Assembly: GCF_005886145.1 (NCBI RefSeq)
Contig: NZ_CP040504.1
Span: 434,001 to 498,000, forward strand
Reading direction: 5' to 3'
Length of the DNA: 64,000 bases
Source: Neisseria sp. oral taxon 014 str. F0314
GTDB lineage: Bacteria > Pseudomonadota > Gammaproteobacteria > Burkholderiales > Neisseriaceae
The notes beneath the pieces were generated by a model. It ran no database searches. It was not told the origin of the DNA and saw only the letters and a list, made by a program, of their open reading frames with translations. Within the stretch, counting starts at the first letter, position 1; each line of letters starts with the position of its first letter. A program made the position numbers and the translations under genes. Positions 8,783 to 18,416 of the stretch are shown here, piece after piece.

Positions 8783-9232
8783 TCAGTGCATCATCGGGCG
8801 CGCCAGACTGCTGTTGCCGATTTTGGCTGAGTTGACTTTCTGTTCCGCTGCTTTGACCGCGTTTTCCAAATTCTGTACGCGGTCCAGATAACGGGCGTAG
8901 TTGCGCTCGTTGCCGTAGCGTACTTTCTTGCCATCCTCCAAGTTTTTCTGCGCCTGTTCCAATTCGTTCTGCGCCGCCTGCAATGCGGCGGAATCGGCAG
9001 CAGGCGGAGGGGGGGCATTATCGGCTGCCGTTTGAGACTGCTGCGGCGCGGAATAAACCGGCGCAGACGTGTAAACCGACGCCTTGCCCAAATTGCTGGC
9101 TTTACAGTTTTTACCTTTGTCCTGCGTATAAATCTTATGACCCGAGCCGTCGGTGCATTCATAAATCGGCGCGGCGGTGGCAAAAAGCGGCAGGGTTGCA
9201 AGCAAAGCGGTCAATATTTTGATTGTATTCAT
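8783..9232 (-). CDS. Periplasmic DUF4124-like protein
   Basis: 149 residues. A signal peptide (NTIKILTALLATLPLFATAA) is followed by IYECTDGSGHKIYTQDKGKNC, the short Trp/Cys-poor beta motif of DUF4124 proteins with two cysteines that could form a disulfide. The rest is a Pro/Ala linker and a coiled coil (AALQAAQNELEQAQKNLEDG, VQNLENAVKAAEQKV). Its role is unknown, probably in the envelope. I chose the ATG at 9232 (GAGAAAG upstream) over the longer frame. It lies 16 bases after the two-helix gene at 9249 and is probably in the same operon. Confidence 0.75.
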   Translation of the reverse strand: MNTIKILTALLATLPLFATAAPIYECTDGSGHKIYTQDKGKNCKASNLGKASVYTSAPVYSAPQQSQTAADNAPPPPAADSAALQAAQNELEQAQKNLEDGKKVRYGNERNYARYLDRVQNLENAVKAAEQKVNSAKIGNSSLARPMMH

Positions 9233-9248
9233 GTTCTTTCTCTCGGAT

Positions 9249-9443
9249 TTAAAGCCATTTCCACCAAACAAACAGCAGCACGGCGATCATCAGCAGGTTG
9301 GAAACGGCTATCACCTTCCACTGCCTGCGGTGGCGGACTGGCGTGACGGCGCGTGTGCGGCGGACATAAAAAAACGGGCTGAGCAGCATGGATGCGGCGC
9401 AAACCAAAACCACAACGGCATAGTAGATTTTTTCGGGTTCCAT
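9249..9443 (-). CDS. Small two-helix membrane protein
   Basis: 64 residues with two hydrophobic helices (about 7-27 and 43-62) joined by a basic loop ([14 protein letters not shown]), which places the loop in the cytoplasm. No known family recognised. It lies just upstream of the DUF4124 gene on the same strand and divergent from the ABC-F gene. The even hydrophobic pattern and spacing argue for a real gene. Confidence 0.5.
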   Translation of the reverse strand: MEPEKIYYAVVVLVCAASMLLSPFFYVRRTRAVTPVRHRRQWKVIAVSNLLMIAVLLFVWWKWL

Positions 9444-9517
9444 GCTCTCCCGTCCTCCTGTGCATACCGCTACCGCGCCGGTTTCGGGCCGCCGCAGCGG
9501 CTTTCGCGCCGGAAATA

Positions 9518-9540
9518 TGTTACAATTGCGCGCTTATAAT
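9518..9540 (+). promoter_or_regulatory. Candidate -10 elements for the ABC-F gene
   Basis: TGTTACAAT (9518-9526) is an extended -10 with one mismatch, and a consensus TATAAT lies at 9535-9540, 28 bases before the start codon. Neither has a clear -35. Confidence 0.45.
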
Positions 9541-9567
9541 ACTCTATTTATAAAGGTTTTACGAATA

Positions 9568-11196
9568 ATGATTTCTACCAACGGCATTACCATGCAGTTC
9601 GGCGCGAAGCCGCTGTTTGAAAACGTATCTGTCAAGTTCGGCGAAGGTAACCGCTACGGCTTGATCGGCGCAAACGGTTCGGGCAAATCCACCTTCATGA
9701 AAATCCTCGGCGGCGATTTGGAACAGACTGCGGGCGAAGTCGCGATTGAAAACGGCGTGCGCTTGGGTAAGCTGCGCCAAGACCAGTTTGCCTACGAAGA
9801 CATGCGCGTGCTGGACGTGGTGATGATGGGGCACACTGAAATGTGGGCGGCGATGACCGAACGCGACGCGATTTACGCCAACCTCGAAGCCACCGAAGAC
9901 GACTACATGAAAGCCGCCGAACTGGAAGCCAAGTTCGCCGAATACGACGGCTACACCGCTGAAGCGCGCGCCGCCGAACTGTTGAGCGGCGTGGGCATTT
10001 CCGAAGATTTGCACAATGCGACCATGGCGGAAGTCGCCCCTGGCTTCAAACTGCGCGTATTGCTGGCGCAAGCCCTGTTCTCCAAACCCGATGTGCTGTT
10101 GCTTGACGAGCCGACCAACAACTTGGACATCAATACCATCCGCTGGCTGGAAGGCGTGTTGAACCAATACGACTCCACCATGATTATCATCTCGCACGAC
10201 CGTCACTTTTTGAACGAAGTCTGCACGCACATGGCGGATTTGGACTACAACACCATCACCATCTATCCGGGCAACTACGACGACTACATGCTCGCCTCCG
10301 CCCAATCGCGCGAACGCGCCCTGAAAGACAACGCCAAGGCAAAAGAGAAACTGCAAGAGCTGCAAGAGTTCGTCGCCCGCTTCTCCGCCAACAAATCCAA
10401 AGCCCGTCAGGCAACCAGCCGTCTGAAACAGGCAGACAAAATCAAAGCCGAGATGGTCGAAGTCAAACCTTCCACCCGCCAAAACCCGTATATCCGCTTT
10501 GAAGCCGATGAAAAAGCCAAGCTGCACCGTCAGGCGGTGGAAGTCGAAAACCTGGCCAAACGCTTTGAAACCCAGTTGTTCAAAAACCTGAGCTTCATCC
10601 TCGAAGCCGGCCAGCGCCTCGCCATCATCGGCCCCAACGGCGCGGGTAAATCCACCCTGCTGAAACTCCTCGCCGGCGCGTTCAACCCCGAATATTCAGA
10701 CGGCCTCACCCCCGACACAGGCACCATCAAATGGGCGGAAAAAGCCAGCGTCGGCTATTATCCGCAAGACCATGAAAACGACTTCGACGTCGATATGAAC
10801 CTGAGCGAATGGATGCGCCAATGGGGGCAGGAAGGCGACGACGAACAGGTCATCCGCGGTACTTTGGGACGTTTGCTCTTCGGCAGCAACGACGTGGTGA
10901 AAAAAGTGCAGGTTCTCTCCGGCGGTGAAAAAGGCCGTATGCTCTACGGCAAACTCCTGCTGCTGAAACCCAATGTGCTGATTATGGACGAACCCACCAA
11001 CCACATGGACATGGAAAGCATCGAATCGCTGAACATGGCGCTGGAAAAATACAACGGCACGCTGATTTTCGTATCGCACGACCGCCAATTCGTTTCCTCG
11101 CTCGCCACCCAAATTATCGAGCTGGACGGCAAAGGCGGCTACGAACACTATCTGGGCGATTACGAAAGCTATCTGGAGAAAAAAGGCTTGGCTTAA
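9568..11196 (+). CDS. ybiT: ABC-F family ATPase, YbiT type
   Basis: 542 residues with two ABC ATPase domains and no membrane segments. ABC-F proteins act on the ribosomal E site to relieve stalling. Domain 1 has GANGSGKST and [11 protein letters not shown]; the basic linker (about 240-320, PtIM type) has [18 protein letters not shown]; domain 2 has [17 protein letters not shown] and [10 protein letters not shown]. The start [20 protein letters not shown] matches YbiT, so the ATG at 9568 is preferred to the longer frame from 9442. A DUS is in frame near 10697. A DUS hairpin ends the gene. Confidence 0.92.
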   Translation: MISTNGITMQFGAKPLFENVSVKFGEGNRYGLIGANGSGKSTFMKILGGDLEQTAGEVAIENGVRLGKLRQDQFAYEDMRVLDVVMMGHTEMWAAMTERDAIYANLEATEDDYMKAAELEAKFAEYDGYTAEARAAELLSGVGISEDLHNATMAEVAPGFKLRVLLAQALFSKPDVLLLDEPTNNLDINTIRWLEGVLNQYDSTMIIISHDRHFLNEVCTHMADLDYNTITIYPGNYDDYMLASAQSRERALKDNAKAKEKLQELQEFVARFSANKSKARQATSRLKQADKIKAEMVEVKPSTRQNPYIRFEADEKAKLHRQAVEVENLAKRFETQLFKNLSFILEAGQRLAIIGPNGAGKSTLLKLLAGAFNPEYSDGLTPDTGTIKWAEKASVGYYPQDHENDFDVDMNLSEWMRQWGQEGDDEQVIRGTLGRLLFGSNDVVKKVQVLSGGEKGRMLYGKLLLLKPNVLIMDEPTNHMDMESIESLNMALEKYNGTLIFVSHDRQFVSSLATQIIELDGKGGYEHYLGDYESYLEKKGLA

Positions 11197-11220
11197 TGCG
11201 TCGGGCTTGATTGGAATGAA

Positions 11221-11258
11221 AAGGCCGTCTGAAATTTTGGTTTCAGACGGCCTTTCCA
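11221..11258. terminator. DUS terminator after ybiT
   Basis: AAGGCCGTCTGAAA (11221-11234) pairs with TTTCAGACGGCCTT (11241-11254), with six bases of loop and a T run. It also serves the convergent metallophosphoesterase gene. Confidence 0.8.
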
Positions 11259-11280
11259 TATCATTTATCCGATAAGCGAC

Positions 11281-12366
11281 CTAACGTCCCTTCACATCGA
11301 TAATCCATACTTCCGACTGCGAACCGAGACGCAGCGGAATACCCCAGAAACCGTAGCCGGAGGTAACGAAAAAATGTCCTTTGCCAAACTGCCGGTAGCC
11401 GTAGTGCAGGCGGTAGAGTGCGCGGACGATAAGGTTGGCGGGAGCGACTTGTCCGTTGTGGACGTGGCCGGATACCTGGATGTCTACCGGCAGGTGCCGG
11501 TGTATGTCGATTTCCGTCGGGCGGTGGTCAAGCAGCAACACAGGCAGATTGGTGTTTTTACCGTTAAGCAGTTGCGCCGTACTCGGACGGGACGAATCCA
11601 AATCGTCGTTGCGGCCGACAATGAGCAGATTATCCGTTTCTACGGCCTCATTGGTCAGCACCCGTATGCCTGCCTTGGTTACTTCTTCATAGATTTCCTT
11701 TTGGTCGCCGAAAAGGTCGTGATTGCCCAAAGTGGCGTATACCCCCAGTGGTGCCCTGAGTTTCGCCAAATGCGGCTGCATGTTTTCTTTACGGTAGGCT
11801 TCGACGTTGTCGTCCATCAAATCGCCCGGCAGCAGGATGATGTCAGCTTTTTCCTGCCGCATGATTTCGGCAAGTCGGTCGAGGCTGCGGCCGCCGAACA
11901 GAATACCCAGATGCATGTCGCTGGCCATACCGATACGCAGCGGTTTGTCGAGTTTCTTGTCAATGGTTACGGTCTGACGGTGCACCACGGGCGTGTAGGC
12001 ATTGTAAACGCCGAGGCCGAGCAGCCCCGCGACAAACAACGGTGCAAACAGCCGCAGGCTGCGCGACAAGTGCAGTTGCGGCAGGACTTTGCGCAGCAGC
12101 AGATACAGCAGGAAGGTCGCCAGCGCCGCATACATGACGAACAGCATAATCACCATCCAGAACGCCATGATGCGGAACACAAAATGCCCCAGTTGCAGCA
12201 GCAGACCGGCCAGCAGCCCGTCGGTAACGAAAAAAGCGGCCGCCATCAGCCAGCGGCGGCCTTTGCCGCCGATAACGGGGGCAAACAGCCATTGCAACGA
12301 CCGCCCCAATCCGAAAGTGAACACCTGAAGCAAGGCGACTACGGCAATAAAAACACCAATATTCAT
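11281..12366 (-). CDS. Membrane-anchored metallophosphoesterase
   Basis: 361 residues. About four hydrophobic helices in the first 135 residues lead to a calcineurin-like phosphoesterase domain with all metal motifs: ASDMHLG, LPGDLMDD, TLGNHDLFG and SGHVHNGQ. This is the YaeI/YkuE-like architecture, whose relatives act on lipid phosphates or unknown phosphodiesters at the membrane. The substrate here is unknown. It stands alone, followed upstream by trmB on the same strand after a DUS pair. Confidence 0.85.
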   Translation of the reverse strand: MNIGVFIAVVALLQVFTFGLGRSLQWLFAPVIGGKGRRWLMAAAFFVTDGLLAGLLLQLGHFVFRIMAFWMVIMLFVMYAALATFLLYLLLRKVLPQLHLSRSLRLFAPLFVAGLLGLGVYNAYTPVVHRQTVTIDKKLDKPLRIGMASDMHLGILFGGRSLDRLAEIMRQEKADIILLPGDLMDDNVEAYRKENMQPHLAKLRAPLGVYATLGNHDLFGDQKEIYEEVTKAGIRVLTNEAVETDNLLIVGRNDDLDSSRPSTAQLLNGKNTNLPVLLLDHRPTEIDIHRHLPVDIQVSGHVHNGQVAPANLIVRALYRLHYGYRQFGKGHFFVTSGYGFWGIPLRLGSQSEVWIIDVKGR

Positions 12367-12452
12367 AAAATTACTCTATCAAAAACAGCAAAAAACAGTT
12401 TTCAGACGGCCTGTCTTTACTTAAAAAACAGAAACAGGCCGTCTGAAACCGC

Positions 12453-13166
12453 TTATCCGATTTTTTTAAACACCAAATCCCACACGCCGTGCCCCAAACG
12501 TTTGCCCCGCGCTTCAAACTTGGTTTCCGGACGGTAATCGGGCGTGGGCGCATAACCGTCGGCCGTATTTTGCAATTCGGCAAAACCGCCCAACACTTCC
12601 AGCATTTGTGCGGCGTATTCCTCCCAGTCGGTCGCCATATGGATATAGCCGCCGGATTTCAGTTTGGGCAGCAGTTTTGCCACAAACGGCGCCTGTACCA
12701 AGCGTCGTTTGTTGTGACGCTTCTTGTGCCACGGGTCGGGGAAAAAAATGTGAATGCCGTCAAGCGAAGCGTCCGCCAGCATGTCCTCCACCACTTCCAC
12801 CGCATCATGCCGCATAACGCGGATGTTGCCGAGATGCCCTTCCTCAATCAGTTTGAGCAGGTTGCCGACGCCCGGCCCGTGCACGTCGACGGCCAGAAAA
12901 TCGGTATCCGGCAGACGTTTGGCGATTTCGGCGGTAGCCGTACCCATGCCGAAACCGATTTCCAATACTTTGGGATTGCTGCGGCCGAAACAGGCGTTCA
13001 AATCAACCGTCTGCCGGCAATAATCAATGCCGAACCGCGGCCACAGTGTATCAATCGCGCGCTGTTGCGCCGCCGTCATATGCCCCTGCCGCAGGACAAA
13101 ACTGCGGATGGAGCGTTTGTGTTCTTCGGGAACAGGATTTTTTTCGTCGTGTTGTTGTTCAGTCAT
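12453..13166 (-). CDS. trmB: tRNA (guanine-N7-)-methyltransferase TrmB
   Basis: 237 residues. Methylates G46 of the tRNA variable loop with SAM. Motifs: [17 protein letters not shown] (SAM loop), [32 protein letters not shown] (the TrmB signature) and the C-terminal [15 protein letters not shown]. The frame extends to a TTG at 13178, but the ATG at 13166 is preferred. A DUS pair lies downstream. Confidence 0.95.
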   Translation of the reverse strand: MTEQQHDEKNPVPEEHKRSIRSFVLRQGHMTAAQQRAIDTLWPRFGIDYCRQTVDLNACFGRSNPKVLEIGFGMGTATAEIAKRLPDTDFLAVDVHGPGVGNLLKLIEEGHLGNIRVMRHDAVEVVEDMLADASLDGIHIFFPDPWHKKRHNKRRLVQAPFVAKLLPKLKSGGYIHMATDWEEYAAQMLEVLGGFAELQNTADGYAPTPDYRPETKFEARGKRLGHGVWDLVFKKIG

Positions 13167-13294
13167 GTTGTAAGCCAATCATCGGAATAGAAAGGCCGTC
13201 TGAAAACTTCCAAACGGCGCGGGATGAGGCGATTATATCATTTCACGGCGTTTCAGACGGCCTGAACGGGCCGCCGTTTTCCGTTTTGCCGGCA

Positions 13295-13786
13295 TCATTC
13301 GCCGACGGTTTTGCGAATCAGCGTTTCGGCATTGGCCAACGTGTTCTCCACTTCCCCATATCCGATTCGGCTGCCGCGAATCAATTGGCGGGTGTCGTTG
13401 AACACGGCTTTGACTTCTCCGCCGGTTTCCGTAACCAAAACCTTCAGCGGAAGCTGCAACGCAAATTCAGGGTCTTTAACCATCAGCGGCGTACCCGCTT
13501 TCGGCGTGCCGAACACGATAACCTTTGCCGGCTGCATCGACAACCCGCTCTGTTTGGCCGCGGCCTGATGGTCGATAACGGCAAACACGGTCATGCCCTT
13601 GGCCTTGACGGCGTGTTCCAGACGGGAAACCGTTTCATCGAAACTGTATTTGCTGACGACGGATTGCGTGTATGACATATCTTGCCCCTTATTGACGGAT
13701 GGTTCGGACGCGGTTTGCGGCACATGGGCACACCCCGCCAAAACGGCCGCCGCGAAAAGCGGCAGCAGGGTTCTCGGCATCTTCAT
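13295..13786 (-). CDS. DUF302 family lipoprotein
   Basis: 163 residues. A signal peptide with lipobox LAGC (Cys about residue 19) anchors it to a membrane. The mature part matches DUF302: YSFDETVSRLEHAVKAKGMTVFAVIDH, then KVIVFGTPKAGTPLM and LPLKVLV. The function of DUF302 is not settled. GGAGG seven bases upstream selects the ATG at 13786. The rhodanese gene lies next upstream, same strand, separated by a DUS pair. Confidence 0.82.
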   Translation of the reverse strand: MKMPRTLLPLFAAAVLAGCAHVPQTASEPSVNKGQDMSYTQSVVSKYSFDETVSRLEHAVKAKGMTVFAVIDHQAAAKQSGLSMQPAKVIVFGTPKAGTPLMVKDPEFALQLPLKVLVTETGGEVKAVFNDTRQLIRGSRIGYGEVENTLANAETLIRKTVGE

Positions 13787-13858
13787 CTGTATTCCTCCGA
13801 AATTGTATCGGGTTTCTGACAAACAGGCCGTCTGAACTTTTCAGACGGCCTGAACACA

Positions 13859-14227
13859 TCATTTCAACCCTTTTTGCAGCAGGTCTTGGTAACCGCCGTG
13901 GTTGGTTACGTTGGTATAGCCCATTTTTTTCAATTCCTGCAAGGCAGCTTCGGAACGGCGGCCGCTGCGGCAATAAAGGTTTACCGGCGCGCTTTTATCG
14001 GGGCTGACGCTGCCGATACGCGCCCCTATTTGGTCGACGGGGATATTGACCGCATCTTTCAGATGGCCTTCCTTAAATTCTTCGGGTGTGCGCACGTCGA
14101 TCCATATGCCCTTGGCTTTGGCAGGCTGTGCGGCGGTTTTTTCGGCAGGTTTCGCCGCGGCGGCCTGTGCGGCGACAGGAACGGCAAAAGCGGCGGCAAG
14201 GCACACAACGGTCAGTAGTTTTCTCAT
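13859..14227 (-). CDS. Periplasmic single-domain rhodanese (PspE-like)
   Basis: 122 residues. A signal peptide (RKLLTVVCLAAAFAVPVAAQA) precedes a compact rhodanese domain with IDVRTPEEFKEGHL and the active-site loop LYCRSGRRSE, whose Cys would carry a persulfide. Small periplasmic rhodaneses such as PspE move sulfane sulfur or respond to stress; the acceptor here is unknown. GGAGAAAC precedes the ATG at 14227. Confidence 0.88.
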   Translation of the reverse strand: MRKLLTVVCLAAAFAVPVAAQAAAAKPAEKTAAQPAKAKGIWIDVRTPEEFKEGHLKDAVNIPVDQIGARIGSVSPDKSAPVNLYCRSGRRSEAALQELKKMGYTNVTNHGGYQDLLQKGLK

Positions 14228-14301
14228 TACGGTTTCTCCAATCGGTTGAAAATCCAAAGTTCAATCTAAACGGTTTATCGGCAAAATGCAATCTTCCGAC
14301 T

Positions 14302-14340
14302 GAGGCCGTCTGAAACGAACGTTGTTTTCAGACGGCCTCT
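14302..14340. terminator. DUS hairpin
   Basis: GAGGCCGTCTGAAAC (14302-14316) pairs with GTTTTCAGACGGCCTC (14324-14339), between the CMD gene and the rhodanese gene. Confidence 0.65.
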
Positions 14341-14356
14341 CTTACCATTAAACGGC

Positions 14357-14692
14357 TTAACGCTGTGCGTCAACCGCTTCCAAAGCGCGCAGGGCATAAG
14401 TGTAGGCTGCGCCTGCGTTCAAGGAAATGGCGGTCGCCAGCGCGCCGGCAATTTCGCTTTCGGTCGCGCCCGCTTTGGCGGCTGCGGCGGCGTGTACGCT
14501 GATGCAGCTTTCGCAACGGGTAGTGATGGCAACGGCGATGGCAATCAGTTCGCGGGTTTTCGCATCCAATGCTTCGGCCGCGGCGGCTTGTTCCAGCGCG
14601 CCGTAGGCTTGTAGCATTTTCGGGTGGTTTTTACCCAGCTCGCCGAATGATTTTTTAACGTGTGCGGTGTGTTCGGGCCAATTTTGAAACAT
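14357..14692 (-). CDS. Carboxymuconolactone decarboxylase-like (AhpD-type) protein
   Basis: 111 residues, all-helical. TTRCESCISVHAAAAAKAG carries the CxxC-xxxH redox motif of the AhpD/CMD family (Cys about 59 and 62), so a thiol-peroxidase or disulfide reductase role is likely rather than a decarboxylase. Neighbouring AraC regulator is divergent across 129 bp, a usual arrangement in which the regulator controls the CMD gene. A ribosome site GGAAA precedes the ATG at 14692. Confidence 0.88.
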   Translation of the reverse strand: MFQNWPEHTAHVKKSFGELGKNHPKMLQAYGALEQAAAAEALDAKTRELIAIAVAITTRCESCISVHAAAAAKAGATESEIAGALATAISLNAGAAYTYALRALEAVDAQR

Positions 14693-14821
14693 TTTGATTT
14701 CCTTTCCAATGTGTTTGCAAATGAAGGATGTTGCACTTTTTTACATCCGATGGATGGCATTATTGCAATAATCTGACTATTATAATCGTCAAATCATCTC
14801 ATTCACTTGCAAAAAATACTT

Positions 14822-15766
14822 ATGGACACTTTAGACAAACTCATCGAACTGGCGCAAATCACCGGCAGCGTGGACATACAATGCCTGTTCCGCGACAAAT
14901 GGTACGCCCCGCACGGACGCAGGCGCGCACACGGCATCGCGCACCTTGTCGTCGCCGGAGAAAGCTATATCAAAATCGAAGGCGAACCCGAAGCGAGGCT
15001 CTTGAAAACGGGCGACCTTATCTTTTTCCCGCGCAGCGCGGAACACATCATCAGCAGCGAAGCGGACTGCAACAACTGCGGCGATACACCGCATATCGGC
15101 AACGGCGGCGCATTCACGGTCGCTTCTTCCGGCAGCGGCGGCGAAAAAAGCCTCGATTTATTCTGCGCCCGCTTCGAATACGACGAACACGCCGACATCA
15201 TGCACGACCTGCCCGAAACCGTCCTCATCAAGATGGACCATCCCTCGCTGCAATGCCTTGTTTCCATGTTGCAATACGAAAGCGCGCACACTCTTTCCGG
15301 CTCGCGCGCCATCGTCAACGCCCTTTCCTCCGTCCTCCTCGTCCTCATCGTCCGCGCCCATCTCGAACAAGGCGGAGGAGCGCCTTTGGGCGGCATACTC
15401 AACGGCCTGCGCGACAAACGCCTTCGCCAACTCATCCAAACCGTCGTCAGCCGCCCCGAAGACGAATGGAACATCGAAAAAATGACCGCGCTTGCCAACC
15501 TCTCCCGCGCCCAACTCATGCGCCTGTTCAAACAGCAAACCGGCATCAGCCCCCACGCCTTCGTCAACCTTATCCGCCTGCGCCAAGCCGCCGTTCTGCT
15601 GCGGCAAACTGCGGATTCCGTCCTGTCCGTCGCGCTGAACGTCGGCTTCCAATCCGAAACCCACTTCGGCAAAGCGTTTAAAAAACAATACGGGATTTCG
15701 CCGGGGCAGTATCGGAAACATGTGGAAACCGATGAAACCGCTATCAAATCATTCGACGGTGTTTGA
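14822..15766 (+). CDS. AraC-family transcriptional regulator with N-terminal cupin domain
   Basis: 314 residues. The N-terminal half is a cupin-type sensor (GIAHLVVAGESYIKIEGEPE, LKTGDLIFFPRSAEHII) with a Cys pair (DCNNCGD) that might sense redox state. The last 100 residues hold two helix-turn-helix motifs (MTALANLSRAQLMRLFKQQTG; VALNVGFQSETHFGKAFKKQYGISPGQYRK). The likely target is the divergent AhpD-like gene. A TATAAT at 14781-14786 lies in the shared region. The ATG at 14822 is preferred to the TTG at 14807. Confidence 0.88.
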   Translation: MDTLDKLIELAQITGSVDIQCLFRDKWYAPHGRRRAHGIAHLVVAGESYIKIEGEPEARLLKTGDLIFFPRSAEHIISSEADCNNCGDTPHIGNGGAFTVASSGSGGEKSLDLFCARFEYDEHADIMHDLPETVLIKMDHPSLQCLVSMLQYESAHTLSGSRAIVNALSSVLLVLIVRAHLEQGGGAPLGGILNGLRDKRLRQLIQTVVSRPEDEWNIEKMTALANLSRAQLMRLFKQQTGISPHAFVNLIRLRQAAVLLRQTADSVLSVALNVGFQSETHFGKAFKKQYGISPGQYRKHVETDETAIKSFDGV

Positions 15767-15780
15767 ATTGAGGGAGACAA

Positions 15781-15827
15781 AAAGGCCGTCTGAAAACCTT
15801 AAATCATCAGGTTTTCAGACGACCTTT
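15781..15827. terminator. Convergent DUS-type terminator
   Basis: AAAGGCCGTCTGAAAACC (15781-15798) pairs with GGTTTTCAGACGACCTTT (15810-15827). The second arm has the ACGACC variant, pairing by G-U in one direction. Confidence 0.75.
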
Positions 15828-15856
15828 CATTCCGGCAGACCGATTAGGTCAACCCA

Positions 15857-17263
15857 TCAAGCCTGTTTCAACTTCGCATCAGCATCGCGCAACGCGGTGC
15901 GTAGACCTTCCTCGATAACAGGATGGTAGAACGGCATATCCAGCATTTGCTCAACGGTCATCTTCATTTGATGCGCCCATGCCAACAGGTGCGCCAAATG
16001 TTCGGCGGCCGGACCTAAGATTTCTGCGCCGATAAAGCGGCCGGTGGCTTTTTCGGCATACAGGCGCATATGGCCTTTGTTTACCAGCATCACGCGGCTG
16101 CGGCCTTGGTTTTTAAACGATACTTCGCCGATGACAAATTCGTCGGGCTGGTATTGCGCGGCAACCTGCGCGTATTTCAAACCGACAAAACCGATTTGCG
16201 GATTGGTGAACACTACGCCGATGGTGCTGCGGCGCAAACCGCCGCCGATATTCGGATAGCGGCCCGCGTTGTCGCCGGCAATCTTGCCTTGATCGGCAGC
16301 TTCGTGCAGCAGAGGCAGTTGATTGGACGCGTCGCCCGCGATGAAGATATGCGGAATACTGGTCTGCATGGTCAGCGGATCGGCAACGGGTACGCCGCGC
16401 GCATCTTTTTCGATATTGATATTTTCCAAACCGATATTGTCAACGTTCGGACGGCGGCCTACGGCTGCCAGCATATATTCGGCAACAAATACGCCTTTTT
16501 CGCCGTCTTGCTCCCAATGGACTTCTACATTGCCGTCTGCATCGAGTTTGACCTCGGTTTTAGCATCCAAATGCAGTTTCAACTCTTCGCCGAACACGGC
16601 TTTCGCCTCGTCTGAAACAACGGGGTCGGAAATGCCGCCGATGATGCCGCCCAAGCCGAAAATTTCAACTTTCACGCCCAAACGGTGCAATGCCTGACCC
16701 AGTTCCAAACCGATAACGCCCGGCCCGAACACGGCAACGCTCTTAGGCAGCGTATCCCATGAGAAAACGTCGTCGTTGATAATCAAACGGTCGCCCAAAG
16801 ACTGCCACTGCGGCAGGATAACGGGACGCGAACCGGTAGCAATCACAAAACTTTTTGCCGTGATTTGGGTATGGTCGTCGATTTGGACGGTATTCTCATC
16901 GATAAATTCAGCCGAACCCATAATGCGTTTGTCGGCAGGCCATTCTTCCACATCGGCAACAACAAAGCCGACAAAACGGTCGCGCTCGGATTTGACGCGC
17001 TGCATGACCTCTTCGCCGTTGACGACGATGCTGTCTTTGTCCAAATGCACGCCGAACGGATCGGTATGCAATGCGTGATGGCGCGCTTCTGCGGCAGCAA
17101 TCAAGAGTTTGGAAGGCATACAGCCCACGCGCGCGCAGGTCGTGCCGAACACGTTGTTTTCAATCAGGTAAACATTATCCGAATGTAAACGGGCATTGCG
17201 AAACGCGCCCATGCCGGCAGTACCGCCGCCGATTACGACGACATCTGCTTGAATTTTTTTCAT
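15857..17263 (-). CDS. Dihydrolipoyl dehydrogenase-like FAD/NAD(P) disulfide oxidoreductase
   Basis: 468 residues. FAD loop VVIGGGTAGMGA, redox-active pair in GTTCARVGCMPSK (Cys about 43 and 48), NAD(P) domain with VAVFGPGVIGLELGQALHRLG, and the C-terminal HLLAWAHQMKMTVEQMLDMPFYHPVIEEGL dimer interface with the His-Glu pair. It is not next to 2-oxoacid dehydrogenase genes, so it may not be the classical E3. Its neighbour is the peroxiredoxin-glutaredoxin gene, which suggests it could supply reducing power for peroxide defence (inference). Confidence 0.85.
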   Translation of the reverse strand: MKKIQADVVVIGGGTAGMGAFRNARLHSDNVYLIENNVFGTTCARVGCMPSKLLIAAAEARHHALHTDPFGVHLDKDSIVVNGEEVMQRVKSERDRFVGFVVADVEEWPADKRIMGSAEFIDENTVQIDDHTQITAKSFVIATGSRPVILPQWQSLGDRLIINDDVFSWDTLPKSVAVFGPGVIGLELGQALHRLGVKVEIFGLGGIIGGISDPVVSDEAKAVFGEELKLHLDAKTEVKLDADGNVEVHWEQDGEKGVFVAEYMLAAVGRRPNVDNIGLENINIEKDARGVPVADPLTMQTSIPHIFIAGDASNQLPLLHEAADQGKIAGDNAGRYPNIGGGLRRSTIGVVFTNPQIGFVGLKYAQVAAQYQPDEFVIGEVSFKNQGRSRVMLVNKGHMRLYAEKATGRFIGAEILGPAAEHLAHLLAWAHQMKMTVEQMLDMPFYHPVIEEGLRTALRDADAKLKQA

Positions 17264-17501
17264 AATCTTTGTCCTTTTTTGTTGAGCGTCCGAAGCGGTA
17301 TCAGCGTGAAGCGTATCAGGTTTTCAGACGATCTTTTAATAAACTATCGATAATATAAAATCAATAGCAATTTTAAAAATATCGATTTAAAACAATAATC
17401 TCAAATTCTACTTGTAAATATAGAGCTATTCAGAACGACCGTGTAGCGTATCGTCTGAATAACTCTATTTTTCTGTTCAGACGGCTTTTTCAAACCGTCT
17501 T

Positions 17502-17667
17502 TAGGGTTTGTCGACATTCAATTTTCCAAGTGGATTTTTGTTTCCAAAGCGGAAGATTCAAGGCGGAAACCGCAACAAGGTTGGACACCTTGTGAGGATT
17601 TCCAACGCAGAAGATGCCGCTTTGGAGATAAAAAGACACGGAAACTATTGAATATCGACAGACCCTA
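17502..17667. mobile_element. MITE-like element with 20-bp imperfect terminal inverted repeats
   Basis: TAGGGTTTGTCGACATTCAA (17502-17521) is inverted as TTGAATATCGACAGACCCTA (17648-17667), 18 of 20 matching. The 166-bp interior encodes no protein of its own on the plus strand. On the minus strand a short open frame (17490-17678) resembles small ORFs I remember from dispersed neisserial repeats. A non-autonomous element is the best reading. It sits 12 bases after the stop of the peroxiredoxin gene. Confidence 0.55.
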
Positions 17668-17678
17668 GCATCAAGCAA

Positions 17679-18416
17679 TTAGTTTTTAGCCAAGTAAGCT
17701 TCCAAATCTTCGCTGCCGCCGATGTATTTGCCGCCGATGAAGACTTGAGGAGCAGTCATCTTGCCGGTAATGGCGCGAACGGAAGTAACAGTTGCATCTT
17801 TACCCAATACGATTTCTTCGTAAGACAGACCTTTGTCTTGCAAAGCTTTTTTAGCTTTAGCGCAGAATTGGCAGCCGGGTTTGGTGAAGATGGCAACAGA
17901 CTCTTGAGCTTTCCAGTCAGGAGCGATGAATTTCAACATAGTGTCAGCGTCAGACACTTTGAAAGGATCACCCGGCTCTTCAGGCTCGATGAACATTTTT
18001 TCAACCACGCCGTCGTTAACCAACATGGAGTAACGCCAAGAGCGTTTGCCGAAGCCCAAGTCTTCTTTACCGACCAGCATGCCCATGCCTTCGGTAAATT
18101 CGCCGTTGCCATCGGGAATCATGTAGATGTTGTCAGATTCTTCTTCGGCAGCCCAAGCGTTCATCACGAAAGTATCGTTTACAGATACGCAGTAGATTGC
18201 GTCAACGCCGTTTTCTTTGAACGCGCCGAACAATTCGTTGTAACGTGGCAGGTGGGAAGAAGAACAAGTCGGAGTAAATGCGCCGGGCAGAGAGAATACG
18301 ACTACTTTTTTACCTTTGAACAAGTCATCAGTGGAAACATCTTTCCAAGTGTCGCCCACGCGGGTACGGAATACGACGGAAGGTACTTTTTGACCGGTAC
18401 GATCTTGCAAAGCCAT
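17679..18416 (-). CDS. Hybrid peroxiredoxin-glutaredoxin (Prx5-Grx)
   Basis: 245 residues. The N-terminal 160 are a Prx5-type peroxiredoxin, with the peroxidatic Cys at position 51 in [16 protein letters not shown]. The C-terminal 75 are glutaredoxin, with [14 protein letters not shown] (CxxC). The fused domain lets glutathione recycle the peroxidase in one chain, as in Haemophilus and pathogenic Neisseria. AAGGAGC precedes the ATG at 18416. In gonococcus the homologue belongs to the OxyR regulon; I cannot place an OxyR site here with confidence. Confidence 0.95.
   Translation of the reverse strand: MALQDRTGQKVPSVVFRTRVGDTWKDVSTDDLFKGKKVVVFSLPGAFTPTCSSSHLPRYNELFGAFKENGVDAIYCVSVNDTFVMNAWAAEEESDNIYMIPDGNGEFTEGMGMLVGKEDLGFGKRSWRYSMLVNDGVVEKMFIEPEEPGDPFKVSDADTMLKFIAPDWKAQESVAIFTKPGCQFCAKAKKALQDKGLSYEEIVLGKDATVTSVRAITGKMTAPQVFIGGKYIGGSEDLEAYLAKN

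Noticed and set aside
17490..17678. 62-codon minus-strand ORF in the MITE-like element
   Set aside because: It spans one terminal repeat and has no ribosome site or recognisable domain; more likely a by-product of the repeat.
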